Source: Prado023 sp963774745 (GTDB taxonomy: Bacteria > Actinomycetota > Actinomycetes > S36-B12 > CAIYMF01). Taken from it: a DNA stretch of 64,000 nt. The stretch spans positions 434,001 to 498,000 of the forward strand of contig CAVZGE010000002.1 of NCBI GenBank assembly GCA_963774745.1, written 5' to 3'. Below the pieces are notes generated by a model, which made no database searches, had not been told where the DNA came from, and worked only from the letters and a program-made list of their open reading frames with translations. Below are positions 20,974-32,897 of this stretch, piece by piece. Each line of letters begins with the position of its first letter. The first letter of the stretch is position 1. A program made the translations under genes and the position numbers.

Positions 20974-22074
20974 GTGGCCGAGTTGGGGAACCTCTTCGAC
21001 GAGGAGACGACCGTCGAGTCGCGCGTCGTCTTCCCGACCCGCAGGCTCAGCGCCCGGCGTTCCCTGGGTGTTCGGATCCTCATCGCCCTGAGCTGCCTGG
21101 TGCTCACGGCGATGCTGGTCTACTTCGAGCGGGACGGGTACAAGGACGCCGCGGACGGCTCGATATCCATTCTCGACGCGTTCTACTACGCCACTGTCAG
21201 CCTGTCCACGACCGGCTACGGCGACATCACCCCAGTCTCCGACGAGGCCCGCCTGACCAACATCCTGATCATCACGCCCCTGAGGTTCATCTTCCTGATC
21301 GTCCTGGTCAGCACGACCGTCGAGGTGCTCACGCAGGCGGCCCGGGAGCGATCGCGCGTCAACCGCTGGAGGAAGCGCATGAAGGACCAGACCGTGATCG
21401 TCGGCTTCGGGGTCAAGGGGCAGGCGGCCCTGCGCTCGCTGCTGGCCCACGGCCTGGACCCCCGGACGGTGGTGGTCATCGCCGAGGACCGCTATGCGGT
21501 GGCCGAGGCGACCCGGCAGGGCGTGACCGGGGTCGTCGGCGATGCGCGCAGCGAGCGGGTCCTGCGCGACGCGGGCATCCCGGAGGCGCGCCGGGTGATC
21601 GTCGCCGCCGACCAGGACGACACCGCGATCATGGTGACGCTTCGCGTGCGTGCGATGGCCCCGGGGGCGACGATCGTGGCGGCCGCCAGGGAGGCCTCAG
21701 CCGGCGACCTGCTGCGGCAGAGCGGTGCTGACCGGGTGATCACCCACGCGGAGTCCGCGGGGAACCTGATGGGCCTGTCCCTGCTCTCGCCCAACGTCGG
21801 GGAGATGATCGAGGACCTCATGGACACCGGCCGCGGGCTCGAGGTCGTGGAGCGTCCGATCAGCCGGGCCGAGCTCGGGCTGAGCCCGGCCGACATCCAG
21901 ACCGGTGGGGATCTCGTGCTGGCCGTGGTGCGCGGCGACGAGGTCATCCGCTTCGACCAGGGGGCGGTGCGGGTGTTCCAGCCGGGCGATCGGGTCGTCG
22001 TGATCCGCAGGGCCCGTGACACGGCGCCGCCGGCAGGACCGGGCTCGACGCCGGGCAGGCGAGTTCCCGGATAG
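20974..22074 (+). CDS. Potassium channel with RCK/TrkA-N domain
   Basis: 366 residues from a GTG at 20974 (VAELGNLFDEETTVESR). Two membrane helices flank the selectivity filter TTGYGDITP, an MthK/Kch-like layout. The cytosolic part is a TrkA-N NAD-binding fold (QTVIVGFGVKGQAALRSLLA, then GVTGVVGDARSERVL) followed by a TrkA-C domain. The pore helix has the usual Ser-Thr-Thr-Gly lead. It should conduct K+ and be gated by ligand binding to the RCK domain. A GTG at 20953 is another possible start. Confidence 0.9.
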   Translation: MAELGNLFDEETTVESRVVFPTRRLSARRSLGVRILIALSCLVLTAMLVYFERDGYKDAADGSISILDAFYYATVSLSTTGYGDITPVSDEARLTNILIITPLRFIFLIVLVSTTVEVLTQAARERSRVNRWRKRMKDQTVIVGFGVKGQAALRSLLAHGLDPRTVVVIAEDRYAVAEATRQGVTGVVGDARSERVLRDAGIPEARRVIVAADQDDTAIMVTLRVRAMAPGATIVAAAREASAGDLLRQSGADRVITHAESAGNLMGLSLLSPNVGEMIEDLMDTGRGLEVVERPISRAELGLSPADIQTGGDLVLAVVRGDEVIRFDQGAVRVFQPGDRVVVIRRARDTAPPAGPGSTPGRRVPG

Positions 22075-22095
22075 TCCGCCCGGCCCCGCGCGGCG

Positions 22096-22133
22096 GGGAC
22101 CGGGCCGGGACCGGGCGGGGACCGGGCCGGGAC
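22096..22133. repeat. 11-bp GGGACCGGGCC tandem repeat
   Basis: About 3.4 copies of GGGACCGGGCC (one copy ends in G) fill the gap between the convergent channel gene and the DUF779-like gene. It may act as a crude bidirectional stop because it is very GC-rich, but no hairpin-plus-T terminator is present. Confidence 0.6.
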
Positions 22134-22499
22134 TCAGTAGCGGGGCAGCGGGCCTGCGGCGAGGACCTCGAACAGCTCGCGCTCGTTCAGGTTCGAGAGG
22201 TCGTAGGTCATCTCGAAGCCCTCGGTGAGGTCCAGGTGTGCGCGCGTGCGCCACCAGTCGCGGGTCACCGAGTCGTCGGCGACGCAGGTGATGTCGCCGG
22301 CGTCGTCGAGCTGGCCGAGGTACACGGTCCCGGCGGGGGGCTGCTGGCCGGCCTTCAGCACGGCTGCACCCCGCTGCGTGAGCAGCACGGTGATGTCGCC
22401 GCGGGCCTCGGCCAATGTGCGGAGGTGGGCCTGGGCGGCGGGGGTGGCCACGACGTGGGCGGGGGTCTCGTCAACGGTGAACATGCGCCTGTCTTCCAT
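22134..22499 (-). CDS. DUF779-like small protein lacking the Cys pair
   Basis: 121 residues. The order of blocks (VATPAAQAHLRTLAEARGDI, YLGQLDDAG, DWWRTRAHLDLTEGFEMTYD, NERELFEV) resembles DUF779 proteins, which are often found beside aldehyde dehydrogenases. The GGCCDGS metal-like motif of that family is replaced by TQRGAAVLKAG. It is therefore a diverged member or a look-alike. No aldehyde dehydrogenase gene is next to it. A second possible start is the ATG at 22484. Function unknown. Confidence 0.6.
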   Translation of the reverse strand: MEDRRMFTVDETPAHVVATPAAQAHLRTLAEARGDITVLLTQRGAAVLKAGQQPPAGTVYLGQLDDAGDITCVADDSVTRDWWRTRAHLDLTEGFEMTYDLSNLNERELFEVLAAGPLPRY

Positions 22500-22682
22500 G
22501 TGGGGGGACCTGCTCGTAAGGCAAGCATTGCCACGCCGGGCGGGGATGATCCAGCTACTGGCGAGTTCTACCGATGGGTAGTGTCGCGGGGCTCGCGGGT
22601 GCTCCCGTGACCGGATCCCCGGGATCGCCCGGGGCGTCGGCGGATCATCGCGCCGGCGGGGCGCCGGGCCGCCCGAACAAAC

Positions 22683-22715
22683 TTGACGCTGGTGTCAACT
22701 TGACGCTAACGTCAA
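22683..22715 (+). promoter_or_regulatory. Double TetR operator over a leaderless promoter, carboxylase operon
   Basis: Two 16-bp palindromic boxes, TTGACGCTGGTGTCAA (22683-22698) and TTGACGCTAACGTCAA (22700-22715), repeat with a 17-bp period. The first TTGACG makes a good -35 and TAACGT at 22707-22712 a possible -10 with an 18-bp spacer. Transcription would then start about 7 nt on, at the GTG at 22721, so the mRNA may be leaderless. The same layout is at 32138-32170 before tetR. A bound repressor would cover both promoter elements. Confidence 0.75.
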
Positions 22716-22720
22716 GTTCC

Positions 22721-24343
<1,623 letters not shown>

Positions 24344-24351
24344 GGCGCGCG

Positions 24352-26566
<2,215 letters not shown>

Positions 26567-26630
26567 CGGGCCGGGCCGTCCGGGACCATCGGCGGTGGCG
26601 CGTGATCTCCCGGCGGAGCATGCTGGAGGC

Positions 26631-27752
26631 ATGGGCAGGCAGGCCCCGGTGCACGGCGACCCCAGCCCGGCGACATGGCCCGGGCAGTGGTGGCACGCCC
26701 TGGACGACGGGCGGGTCCAGTGCGACCTGTGCCCGCGGGAGTGTCGCCTGCACGAGGGCCAGCGCGGCCTGTGCTTCGTGCGGGCTCGTGAGGGCGATGC
26801 GATCGTCTCGACGACGTACGGCCGGTCGTCGGGGTACTGCGTGGACCCCATCGAGAAGAAGCCGCTGAACCACTTCCTCCCCGGGTCGTCGGTGCTGTCC
26901 TTCGGGACCGCGGGCTGCAACCTGACCTGCAAGTTCTGCCAGAACTGGGACATCTCCAAGTCCCGCGACATCGACACCCTCGCCGACAGTGCCATGCCCG
27001 ATGACATCGCGGTCGCCGCCGAGCGGCTGGGGTGTGCCAGCGTGGCGTTCACGTACAACGACCCGGTGATCTTCGCCGAGTACGCGATCGACACGGCCAT
27101 CGCCTGCAGGGCTCGCGGGATCCGCACGGTCGCGGTCAGCGCCGGGTACATCAACCCCGAGCCGCGCGCGGAGTTCTACCGCCACATGGACGCGGTCAAC
27201 ATCGACCTCAAGGGCTTCACCGAGGAGTTCTACCACCGGATCTGCGGGGCGCAGCTGGCGAAGGTGCTGGAGACGATCGAGTACGTCGCCACCCGGACCG
27301 ACACCTGGATGGAGCTCACCACCCTGGTCATCCCCGGGCACAACGACTCGGAGGCCGAGCTCGACGCCATGACCCGCTGGGTCGTCGAGCACTGCGGGCC
27401 CGACGTCCCGATGCACTTCAGCGCCTTCCACCCCGACTGGAAGATGCGCGACGTGCCGCCCACCCCGCCGGCGACCCTGACCCGAGCCCGGGCGATCGCG
27501 CTGGCCAACGGGGTCCGGTACGCCTACACCGGCAACGTCCACGACCCGGCCGGCGACACGACGAGCTGCCCCGGTTGCCACCGAGCGGTGATCGAGCGCG
27601 ACTGGTACGAGATCCGTGGCTACCACCTGGACGCCGCGGGGCGGTGCACCGGCTGCGGGACGGCCATCGCCGGGGTGTTCGACGGGCCGGCGGGGATGTG
27701 GGGACGTCGGCGGCTGCCCGTGCGGATCGCCGACGTCGTGGGGTCGGGCTGA
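26631..27752 (+). CDS. AmmeMemoRadiSam system radical SAM enzyme
   Basis: 373 residues. The radical SAM cluster motif CxxxCxxC is at C96, C100, C103 in GTAGCNLTCKFCQNWD. An N-terminal Cys motif (CDLCPREC, residues 31-38) and a C-terminal zinc-ribbon-like pair (CPGCHRA and CTGCGTA) match the pyruvate-formate-lyase-activase-related TIGR04337 type. SAM-binding blocks FTYNDPVIFAEYA and NIDLKGFTEEFY are present. The two partners, MEMO1-like and AMMECR1-like, follow on the same strand. The substrate is unknown; a radical modification of a protein is a common guess. The ATG at 26631 has GGAGG too close, so the start is not certain. Confidence 0.9.
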   Translation: MGRQAPVHGDPSPATWPGQWWHALDDGRVQCDLCPRECRLHEGQRGLCFVRAREGDAIVSTTYGRSSGYCVDPIEKKPLNHFLPGSSVLSFGTAGCNLTCKFCQNWDISKSRDIDTLADSAMPDDIAVAAERLGCASVAFTYNDPVIFAEYAIDTAIACRARGIRTVAVSAGYINPEPRAEFYRHMDAVNIDLKGFTEEFYHRICGAQLAKVLETIEYVATRTDTWMELTTLVIPGHNDSEAELDAMTRWVVEHCGPDVPMHFSAFHPDWKMRDVPPTPPATLTRARAIALANGVRYAYTGNVHDPAGDTTSCPGCHRAVIERDWYEIRGYHLDAAGRCTGCGTAIAGVFDGPAGMWGRRRLPVRIADVVGSG

Positions 27753-27843
27753 TGGACGATCGGGCCCTGCCGAGCTGGACCGGCGATGTGCTGGCCGGTC
27801 CCGCCCGGGGATGGCCGGCTGCCCGTGGGGGGAGGCCTGCACC

Positions 27844-28854
27844 GTGAAGCGCTGGGGGCAGTCGTCCGGGCGGCCCGGCGGGATCCGTGAGGCGGCCGTC
27901 GCCGGGAGGTTCTACCCCGGGCGGGCCGCGCATCTGGCCGGAGACGTGGACCGGTACCTCGCCGAGGCCCGCGAGGAGCTTGCGGGGCGGGCTGCGGGGG
28001 CGGCGGCGTCCCGACGCAGCGGCGGCGCAGGGACCCCGGCGACTGGGGCTCAGGGGGCCCTCGTCGGGGTGATCGTCCCGCACGCCGGACACGTCTACTC
28101 CGGGCCGACGGCCGCCTTCGCGTACGCCTCGATCGACCCGGCGCGGGTGCAGCGGGTGATCCTGCTCGGCCCGGCGCACTACGTCCCGGTCGACGGGATC
28201 GGGATGAGCACCGCGACTGCCTGGCGCACGCCGTTGGGCGATGTGGAGCTGGACGGGGACCTGGCCGAGGAGCTCCGCTCGCAGATCGACAGCGTCGTGC
28301 CCGCGGACGCTGCCCACGCCCCCGAGCACAGCCTCGAGGTGCAGCTGCCGTTCCTGCAGCGGGTCCTGCCGGAGGGCTGGCGGCTGGTCCCGCTGATCGT
28401 GGGCGCGGACCTGCCAGGGGACGTGGCGGCGGTCATCACGTGGTGCGCGGCCCTTCCGGGCACGCTCGTCGTGGTCTCGACCGACCTGTCGCACTACCTG
28501 GACTACTCCTCTGCGGTCGCCCGGGACAGCCGGACGATCCGGTCGATCGTGCACCGCCGCCCCGACTCGATCGGCACCTCCGATGCGTGCGGGCGCTACC
28601 CCCTGCGCGGCCTGCTCACCGCGGCGGCGGCCCAGGACTGGTCGGTCCGGCTGCTCGATGCGCGCAACTCCGGCGACACCGCGGGCGACCGCGACCGGGT
28701 GGTGGGGTACGCCGCGTTGGCGGTGACCGCGGCGGCCGCCCTCGAGCCGTCCGGCCCCGCGCCGTCCGCGGCGACCGCGGCGTCGGCGGTGACCGTCCTC
28801 GACCCGTCCGCCCCCGCCCGTCCGCCCACGCGCCGTCCCCGGCGACCGCCGTGA
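27844..28854 (+). CDS. AmmeMemoRadiSam system protein B (MEMO1-like)
   Basis: 336 residues from a GTG at 27844, with GGGGGAGG 7 nt upstream. It belongs to the MEMO family, related to extradiol-dioxygenase-like metal folds: VIVPHAGHVYSG (H80, H83), GPAHYVPV, PEHSLEVQLPFL (E161, H162) and STDLSHYLDY (residues 212-220). In family structures these His and Asp residues line a metal-like pocket. A low-complexity insert (GRAAGAAASRRSGGAGTP) lies near residues 48-65. The C-terminal tail past residue 300 is Ala/Pro-rich. The stop overlaps the next gene as GTGA. Confidence 0.92.
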   Translation: MKRWGQSSGRPGGIREAAVAGRFYPGRAAHLAGDVDRYLAEAREELAGRAAGAAASRRSGGAGTPATGAQGALVGVIVPHAGHVYSGPTAAFAYASIDPARVQRVILLGPAHYVPVDGIGMSTATAWRTPLGDVELDGDLAEELRSQIDSVVPADAAHAPEHSLEVQLPFLQRVLPEGWRLVPLIVGADLPGDVAAVITWCAALPGTLVVVSTDLSHYLDYSSAVARDSRTIRSIVHRRPDSIGTSDACGRYPLRGLLTAAAAQDWSVRLLDARNSGDTAGDRDRVVGYAALAVTAAAALEPSGPAPSAATAASAVTVLDPSAPARPPTRRPRRPP

Positions 28855-29522
28855 CCAGCGCGGCGCCGTCGGTGGCACCCCGTTCGGCTGGACCGGCCGG
28901 GCGGGACTGGCAGGATCCGGACACTGGTGTCCGCACTGCGCCGCAGGTTGTCCGGATCGCGCCGGAGTCGCGCGCAACCCTGCTCCGGCTCGCCCGGGCG
29001 ACGATCCAGGAGGCGCTGTCGACCGAGCGCCGGCCCCGCTTCGACCCCGTCCAGTGGCCGACCGCCGACCCGGTCCTGCGCGCGCCGGGGGCCGCGTTCG
29101 TCACCCTGCGATCACCCGGCGGCGACCTCCTGGGCTGCATCGGCTCGCTGTCGGCGCGTCAGCCGCTCATCGCCGACGTCGCGGAGCACGCCTTCGACGC
29201 GGCGTTCCGTGATCCGCGCTTCCCGCCCATGACCCGCGAGCGTGCGCGCGGCATGGTCATCGACATCTCGGTCCTCTCGCCCACCCGACCGTTCCCCTGC
29301 GCCGGCTACGCCGACCTGATGGCTCGGGTGCCCGTCGGCAGCGGCGTCGTCGTCGAGGCGGGACGTCACCGCGCGACGTTCCTGCCCGCCGTGTGGGACC
29401 AGCTGCCCGAGCCGCGCACCTTCCTGTCCGCGTTGTGGCGCAAGGCAGGCCTGACGCCGGGTGAATGGCCGGCGGGGACCACCATCGAGGTGTACGACTC
29501 CGAGGAGTTCGCCGAGGTGTGA
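28851..29522 (+). CDS. AmmeMemoRadiSam system protein A (AMMECR1-like)
   Basis: 223 residues from the GTG at 28851, overlapping the MEMO-like stop. The AMMECR1 core is clear: LLGCIGSLSARQPLIADVAE (family signature LRGCIG-like), DPRFPPMTRERA, VIDISVLSPTRP, and RATFLPAVWDQLPEPRTFLS followed by LWRKAGL. The human homologue AMMECR1 is linked to a contiguous-gene syndrome, but no molecular activity is known to me. The first 45 residues are a poorly conserved lead. Cotranslation with protein B supports a shared complex. Confidence 0.92.
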   Translation: MTSAAPSVAPRSAGPAGRDWQDPDTGVRTAPQVVRIAPESRATLLRLARATIQEALSTERRPRFDPVQWPTADPVLRAPGAAFVTLRSPGGDLLGCIGSLSARQPLIADVAEHAFDAAFRDPRFPPMTRERARGMVIDISVLSPTRPFPCAGYADLMARVPVGSGVVVEAGRHRATFLPAVWDQLPEPRTFLSALWRKAGLTPGEWPAGTTIEVYDSEEFAEV

Positions 29523-29714
29523 GCGTGCGCCGCGCTGTGCAGCGGGACCGACTGGCCCGGCGACGCGCATGGGGAACCGCGGCAGTCGCTCTGCCGCCAC
29601 TCGGGCTGCTTGCGTGGGCTTCGTCCGGTTCCTCCCAGCGTCGGGCGGCAGGACCGCCCCCGCGGATCGCGCCCCCCCGCCGGGATCGCCCACCGGCTGG
29701 GCCATACTGCCCGG

Positions 29715-31715
29715 ATGGTGGATTCAGCAGCGCGTGGCCCGGTCCGGATCGGCAACTGCTCGGGATTCCTCGGCGACCGGATGTCGGCCGCCGCCGAGCT
29801 CGTGGACTCCGGGGAGATCGACGTCCTGACCGGGGACTGGTTGGCCGAGCTGACCATGCTGATCCTCGCGCGGCAGCGGATGAAGCACGGTGCCGGCTCG
29901 GGGTATGCCCGGACCTTCCTGACCCAGATGGAGCAGGTTCTCGGCACGTGCCTGGACCGGGGGATCCGCGTGGTTAGCAACGCTGGCGGCCTCGACCCGC
30001 AGGGGTGTGCCGACGCCCTGGGTGAGCTGACCGCGAGGCTGGGGCTCTCGGCGCGGATCGGCGTCGTCACCGGGGACAACGTGCTCCCGATCGTCGGCGC
30101 CCGCCCGCAGGACTTCCCGCACCTGGACACCGGCGAGGCCCTCGGCGGGCGCGCGCCCATCACCGCGAACGCCTACCTCGGCGGCCAGCCGGTCTCGGCG
30201 GCGCTGGCCGCCGGCGCCGACGTCGTGATCACGGGTCGGATCACCGACGCCGCCCTGGTGATCGGTCCGGCGGCGTGGTGGCACGGCTGGTCGTACGCCG
30301 ACGCCGCCGCCGGCGACCCGGTCGCACTGGACCGACTGGCCGGGGCGGTGGCAGCCGGCCACGTCATCGAGTGCGGGGCGCAGGCCACGGGTGGCAACTA
30401 CTCGTTCTTCTCCGAGGTCCCGTCCTGGCCGGCAGGCTTCCCGATCGCCGAGGTGGCTGCCGACGGGTCCAGCGTGATCACGAAGCCGACCGGGTCCGGC
30501 GGGCTGGTGTCGGTGGGGACGGTGACCTCCCAGTTGGTCTACGAGATCGCCGGGCCGGAGTACGCCAACCCGGACGTGACCGCGCTCTTCGACACGATCG
30601 CGCTGACCCCGGCCGGCCCGGATCGGGTGCTGATCAGTGGGGTGCGCGGGGCGCCGGCCCCGGAGCGGCTGAAGGTCGCGGTCAACCTGTTCGCGGGGTT
30701 CCGCAACACCATGTCCCTGGTGCTCACCGGCCGGGACGCCGGCGCCAAGGCGGACCTGGCGCTGCGCATGGTCGCCGGCGTCGGGATCGCCGACGCACTC
30801 GGTGATCCGGTCGCCGGGCGCCCCGCCCCCAGCCCGCGCGAGCTGGCCCGAGCCAGCACCCTGGACGTCAGTGCCCTGCACGTGGCGTTCGAGGATGTCG
30901 CCGCCGAGGATCCGGCCACGACCGCCGCAGCCCAGGGTCACCTTCGGATCACCGTCAAGGACCTCGACCAGCGCAAGGTCGGCAAGCCGTTCACGACTGC
31001 CGTCGTGGAGTCCGCCCTGGGCGCCTACCCCGGGATGTTCCCGACCGCTCCGCCCGCGGAGGGCGCGGCGTACGGCATCTACTGGCCGACCCTGATCGAC
31101 CGGTCCGAGGTGCAGGTCGCGGTCACCGTGGACGGCGCCGCCGTGGACGGCGCCCCCGTCGAGGGTGTCGCCGGTGCACGCCCCACCGGGCTGGCCGGGC
31201 GGCCCGGTTCCGTGGGCGGTGCGACCGCTGCGCCCGCTCCGGGCGACCTGGCCTCGGCCGGCAGTCCGTCCGCCGCTGGTTCCGCGGCGCTGGGATCCGG
31301 GCCGCTGGGATCCTCGGCCGACGCGGTGGATGCCGCTGGCGCTTCGCCGGACTGGGGGTTCGTCGAGGGCACTGTGCTGGGCGACGTCGTCGGGGCGCGG
31401 TCCGGGGACAAGGGCGGCAACGCCAACGTCGGGGTCTGGATCCCCGAGCCGGGCGTCGGGCCGAGCGCCGGACTCGGCGCCGCTGACCTGGCCGCGCGGT
31501 ATGCGTGGCTGGAGCGGTGGCTGACGCCGGACAAGGTCGGCGAGCTCCTGCCCGAGGCCGCGGGACTGGCCGTCGACGTGTACCCCCTGCCGAACCTCCG
31601 GGCCGTCAACATCGTGATCCGCGGCCTCCTGGGCAGCGGGGTGGCCGATTCCACCTCCCTGGACCCGCAGGCCAAGGGCCTGGCCGAGCACCTGCGGGCC
31701 CGCCGCATCCGCTGA
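29715..31715 (+). CDS. AtuA family protein (DUF1446), acyclic terpene/acyl-CoA catabolism
   Basis: 666 residues. The N-terminal DUF1446 domain starts RIGNCSGFLGDRMSAAAELV and carries VSNAGGLDPQGCADAL, VVITGRITDAALVIGPA and IECGAQATGGNYSFF. A linker of about 75 residues rich in Ala, Gly, Ser and Pro follows. The C-terminal AtuA-like domain holds VLGDVVGARSGDKGGNANVG. AtuA is needed for citronellol/geraniol use in Pseudomonas but its reaction is not established as far as I know. Position between carboxylase and dehydrogenase genes supports a role in the same catabolic route. The 190 bases upstream contain no sure gene. Confidence 0.88.
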   Translation: MVDSAARGPVRIGNCSGFLGDRMSAAAELVDSGEIDVLTGDWLAELTMLILARQRMKHGAGSGYARTFLTQMEQVLGTCLDRGIRVVSNAGGLDPQGCADALGELTARLGLSARIGVVTGDNVLPIVGARPQDFPHLDTGEALGGRAPITANAYLGGQPVSAALAAGADVVITGRITDAALVIGPAAWWHGWSYADAAAGDPVALDRLAGAVAAGHVIECGAQATGGNYSFFSEVPSWPAGFPIAEVAADGSSVITKPTGSGGLVSVGTVTSQLVYEIAGPEYANPDVTALFDTIALTPAGPDRVLISGVRGAPAPERLKVAVNLFAGFRNTMSLVLTGRDAGAKADLALRMVAGVGIADALGDPVAGRPAPSPRELARASTLDVSALHVAFEDVAAEDPATTAAAQGHLRITVKDLDQRKVGKPFTTAVVESALGAYPGMFPTAPPAEGAAYGIYWPTLIDRSEVQVAVTVDGAAVDGAPVEGVAGARPTGLAGRPGSVGGATAAPAPGDLASAGSPSAAGSAALGSGPLGSSADAVDAAGASPDWGFVEGTVLGDVVGARSGDKGGNANVGVWIPEPGVGPSAGLGAADLAARYAWLERWLTPDKVGELLPEAAGLAVDVYPLPNLRAVNIVIRGLLGSGVADSTSLDPQAKGLAEHLRARRIR

Positions 31716-31742
31716 CCGGGTCACCGGCGAGGGGCGCCGCGA

Positions 31743-31873
31743 ACCTCGCGCCCGTTCCGGTTGATCCCCGGGGTGGGCCGACCAGGTGCCGGTGGTACGC
31801 GGTCAACCTCGCGCCCGTTCCCGTCGGAAGACCTCCGGCGAAGGGCGGCCTTTCAACGTGAACGGGCGCGAGG
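31743..31873. repeat. Three-arm hairpin repeat with a 39-nt loop, copy 2 (mirror orientation)
   Basis: Left arm ACCTCGCGCCCGTTC occurs at 31743-31757 and again at 31806-31820 (63 bases apart). The right arm GAACGGGCGCGAGG is at 31860-31873. The inner pair encloses exactly 39 nt, as in the copy at 19467-19598, whose arm order (left, right, right) is the mirror image. Loop and spacer sequences are not conserved; lengths are. It lies in the gene-free stretch 31716-32174, which also holds a G-rich array and the tetR operator. Confidence 0.75.
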
Positions 31874-32003
31874 ATCGGTCCGGGGGGTGCGACACCCCCC
31901 GGATTCGACCGGATCGCCCGCGAGGTTGGCGGGGCGGGCCTGGCTGGGCAGTGGGCAGGGTGTGGTTCCGTGGCGGCGGGTCCGGCGGCGGGCTGGGGGA
32001 GCT

Positions 32004-32127
32004 CCGGTGGGTGGGGCGCGACCCGGTGGGTCGGCCCACGTGGTGGGTGGGACGGCCGCGCGGTGGGTGGGGCGACCCGCGGTCGGGCGTGGGGCGACGC
32101 GGTGGGTGGGGCGACCCGGCGGGTGGG
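32004..32127 (+). repeat. G-rich imperfect array of CGGTGGGTGGGGCGACC
   Basis: Six imperfect repeats of CGGTGGGTGGGGCGACC or shorter forms (GGTGGGTGG, GGCGGGTGGGG) run up to the operator of tetR. The closely spaced GGG runs on this strand could fold as G-quadruplexes. The array ends about 10 bases before the first operator box. No open frame here looks real. Confidence 0.5.
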
Positions 32128-32137
32128 GCGCGCGAAC

Positions 32138-32170
32138 TTGACGCTCGTGTCAACTTGACGCTAGCGTCAG
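32138..32170 (+). promoter_or_regulatory. Double TetR operator over a leaderless promoter, tetR operon
   Basis: Boxes TTGACGCTCGTGTCAA (32138-32153) and TTGACGCTAGCGTCAG (32155-32170) repeat with a 17-bp period, as before the carboxylase operon. TTGACG serves as -35 and TAGCGT (32162-32167) as -10. The tetR ATG at 32175 is 4 bases after the second box, so the transcript is probably leaderless and the repressor probably controls its own gene. Confidence 0.75.
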
Positions 32171-32174
32171 GTTC

Positions 32175-32897
32175 ATGAGGCCGCTGACGGCCCGGGGGCA
32201 GGCGACCCGGGACAAGCTCGTCGCCGCCGCGCGGGAGGTCTTCGCCGAGCGGGGGTTCGCGGGCACGCGGATGGGTGACCTGGCTGACGCGGCCGGGGTC
32301 GCGCACGGCACGGTCTACACGTACTTCGACACCAAGGAGGACGTCCTGCTCGCGGTGCTCGCCGCCGTGCGCACCGACCTCCACGAGGCGATGACCGTGC
32401 CCCGGGTGCGCGACCCGATCGCGCGAGTGGATGCTGCGAACCGCGCCTACCTCGACGGCTACCGCAGCCACGCCCAGCTCCTGCGAGTGGCCCAGGAGGC
32501 CTCGGCGGTGGACTCGCGGTTCGCCGACGTCCTGCTGGACCTGCGCCGCACGCACGTCGCGCGCGTCGCAACCGCCATCCGCAAGCTCCAGGACGAGGGC
32601 CTGGCCGCCCCGGACCTCGACGCGCACACCTCCGCCGCGGCGCTGTGCGGCATGGTCGAGGGCTTCGCCGCGCACTGGCTCGGCCGCGGAGAGGTGCACG
32701 ACGAGGCGGTGGCCACGCGCACGTTGACCCAGTTGTGGGTGCGCGGCCTGGGCATGCCAGCCCGGATCGCCGTGGCCGGCGGCCAGATCCCCACCCTGAG
32801 CCGCTCACGGCCGGCAGCCGCCCGCGCGACCCGACCCAGCCCTCGCCCCGCACCCCGTCCCGCCCCGAGAACCACCCCCCGCAAGGAGACCCGATGA
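32175..32897 (+). CDS. TetR family transcriptional regulator of the acyl-CoA regulon
   Basis: 240 residues. The helix-turn-helix is at about residues 27-50 (RMGDLADAAGVAHGTVYTYF, then DTKEDVL). The ligand-binding part is helical and ends in a disordered Arg/Pro/Ala tail of about 35 residues (RSRPAAARATRPSPRP). It lies first in an operon with acyl-CoA dehydrogenase and enoyl-CoA hydratase genes, with ATGA overlap to the dehydrogenase. Matching operators before this gene and before the carboxylase operon make it the likely repressor of both; the effector is probably an acyl-CoA intermediate (inference). Confidence 0.9.
   Translation: MRPLTARGQATRDKLVAAAREVFAERGFAGTRMGDLADAAGVAHGTVYTYFDTKEDVLLAVLAAVRTDLHEAMTVPRVRDPIARVDAANRAYLDGYRSHAQLLRVAQEASAVDSRFADVLLDLRRTHVARVATAIRKLQDEGLAAPDLDAHTSAAALCGMVEGFAAHWLGRGEVHDEAVATRTLTQLWVRGLGMPARIAVAGGQIPTLSRSRPAAARATRPSPRPAPRPAPRTTPRKETR

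Noticed and set aside
29523..29714. Small gene between AMMECR1-like and AtuA genes
   Set aside because: A GTG frame with one hydrophobic stretch exists, but it runs into AtuA in the wrong frame with Pro/Arg-rich sequence and no ribosome site.
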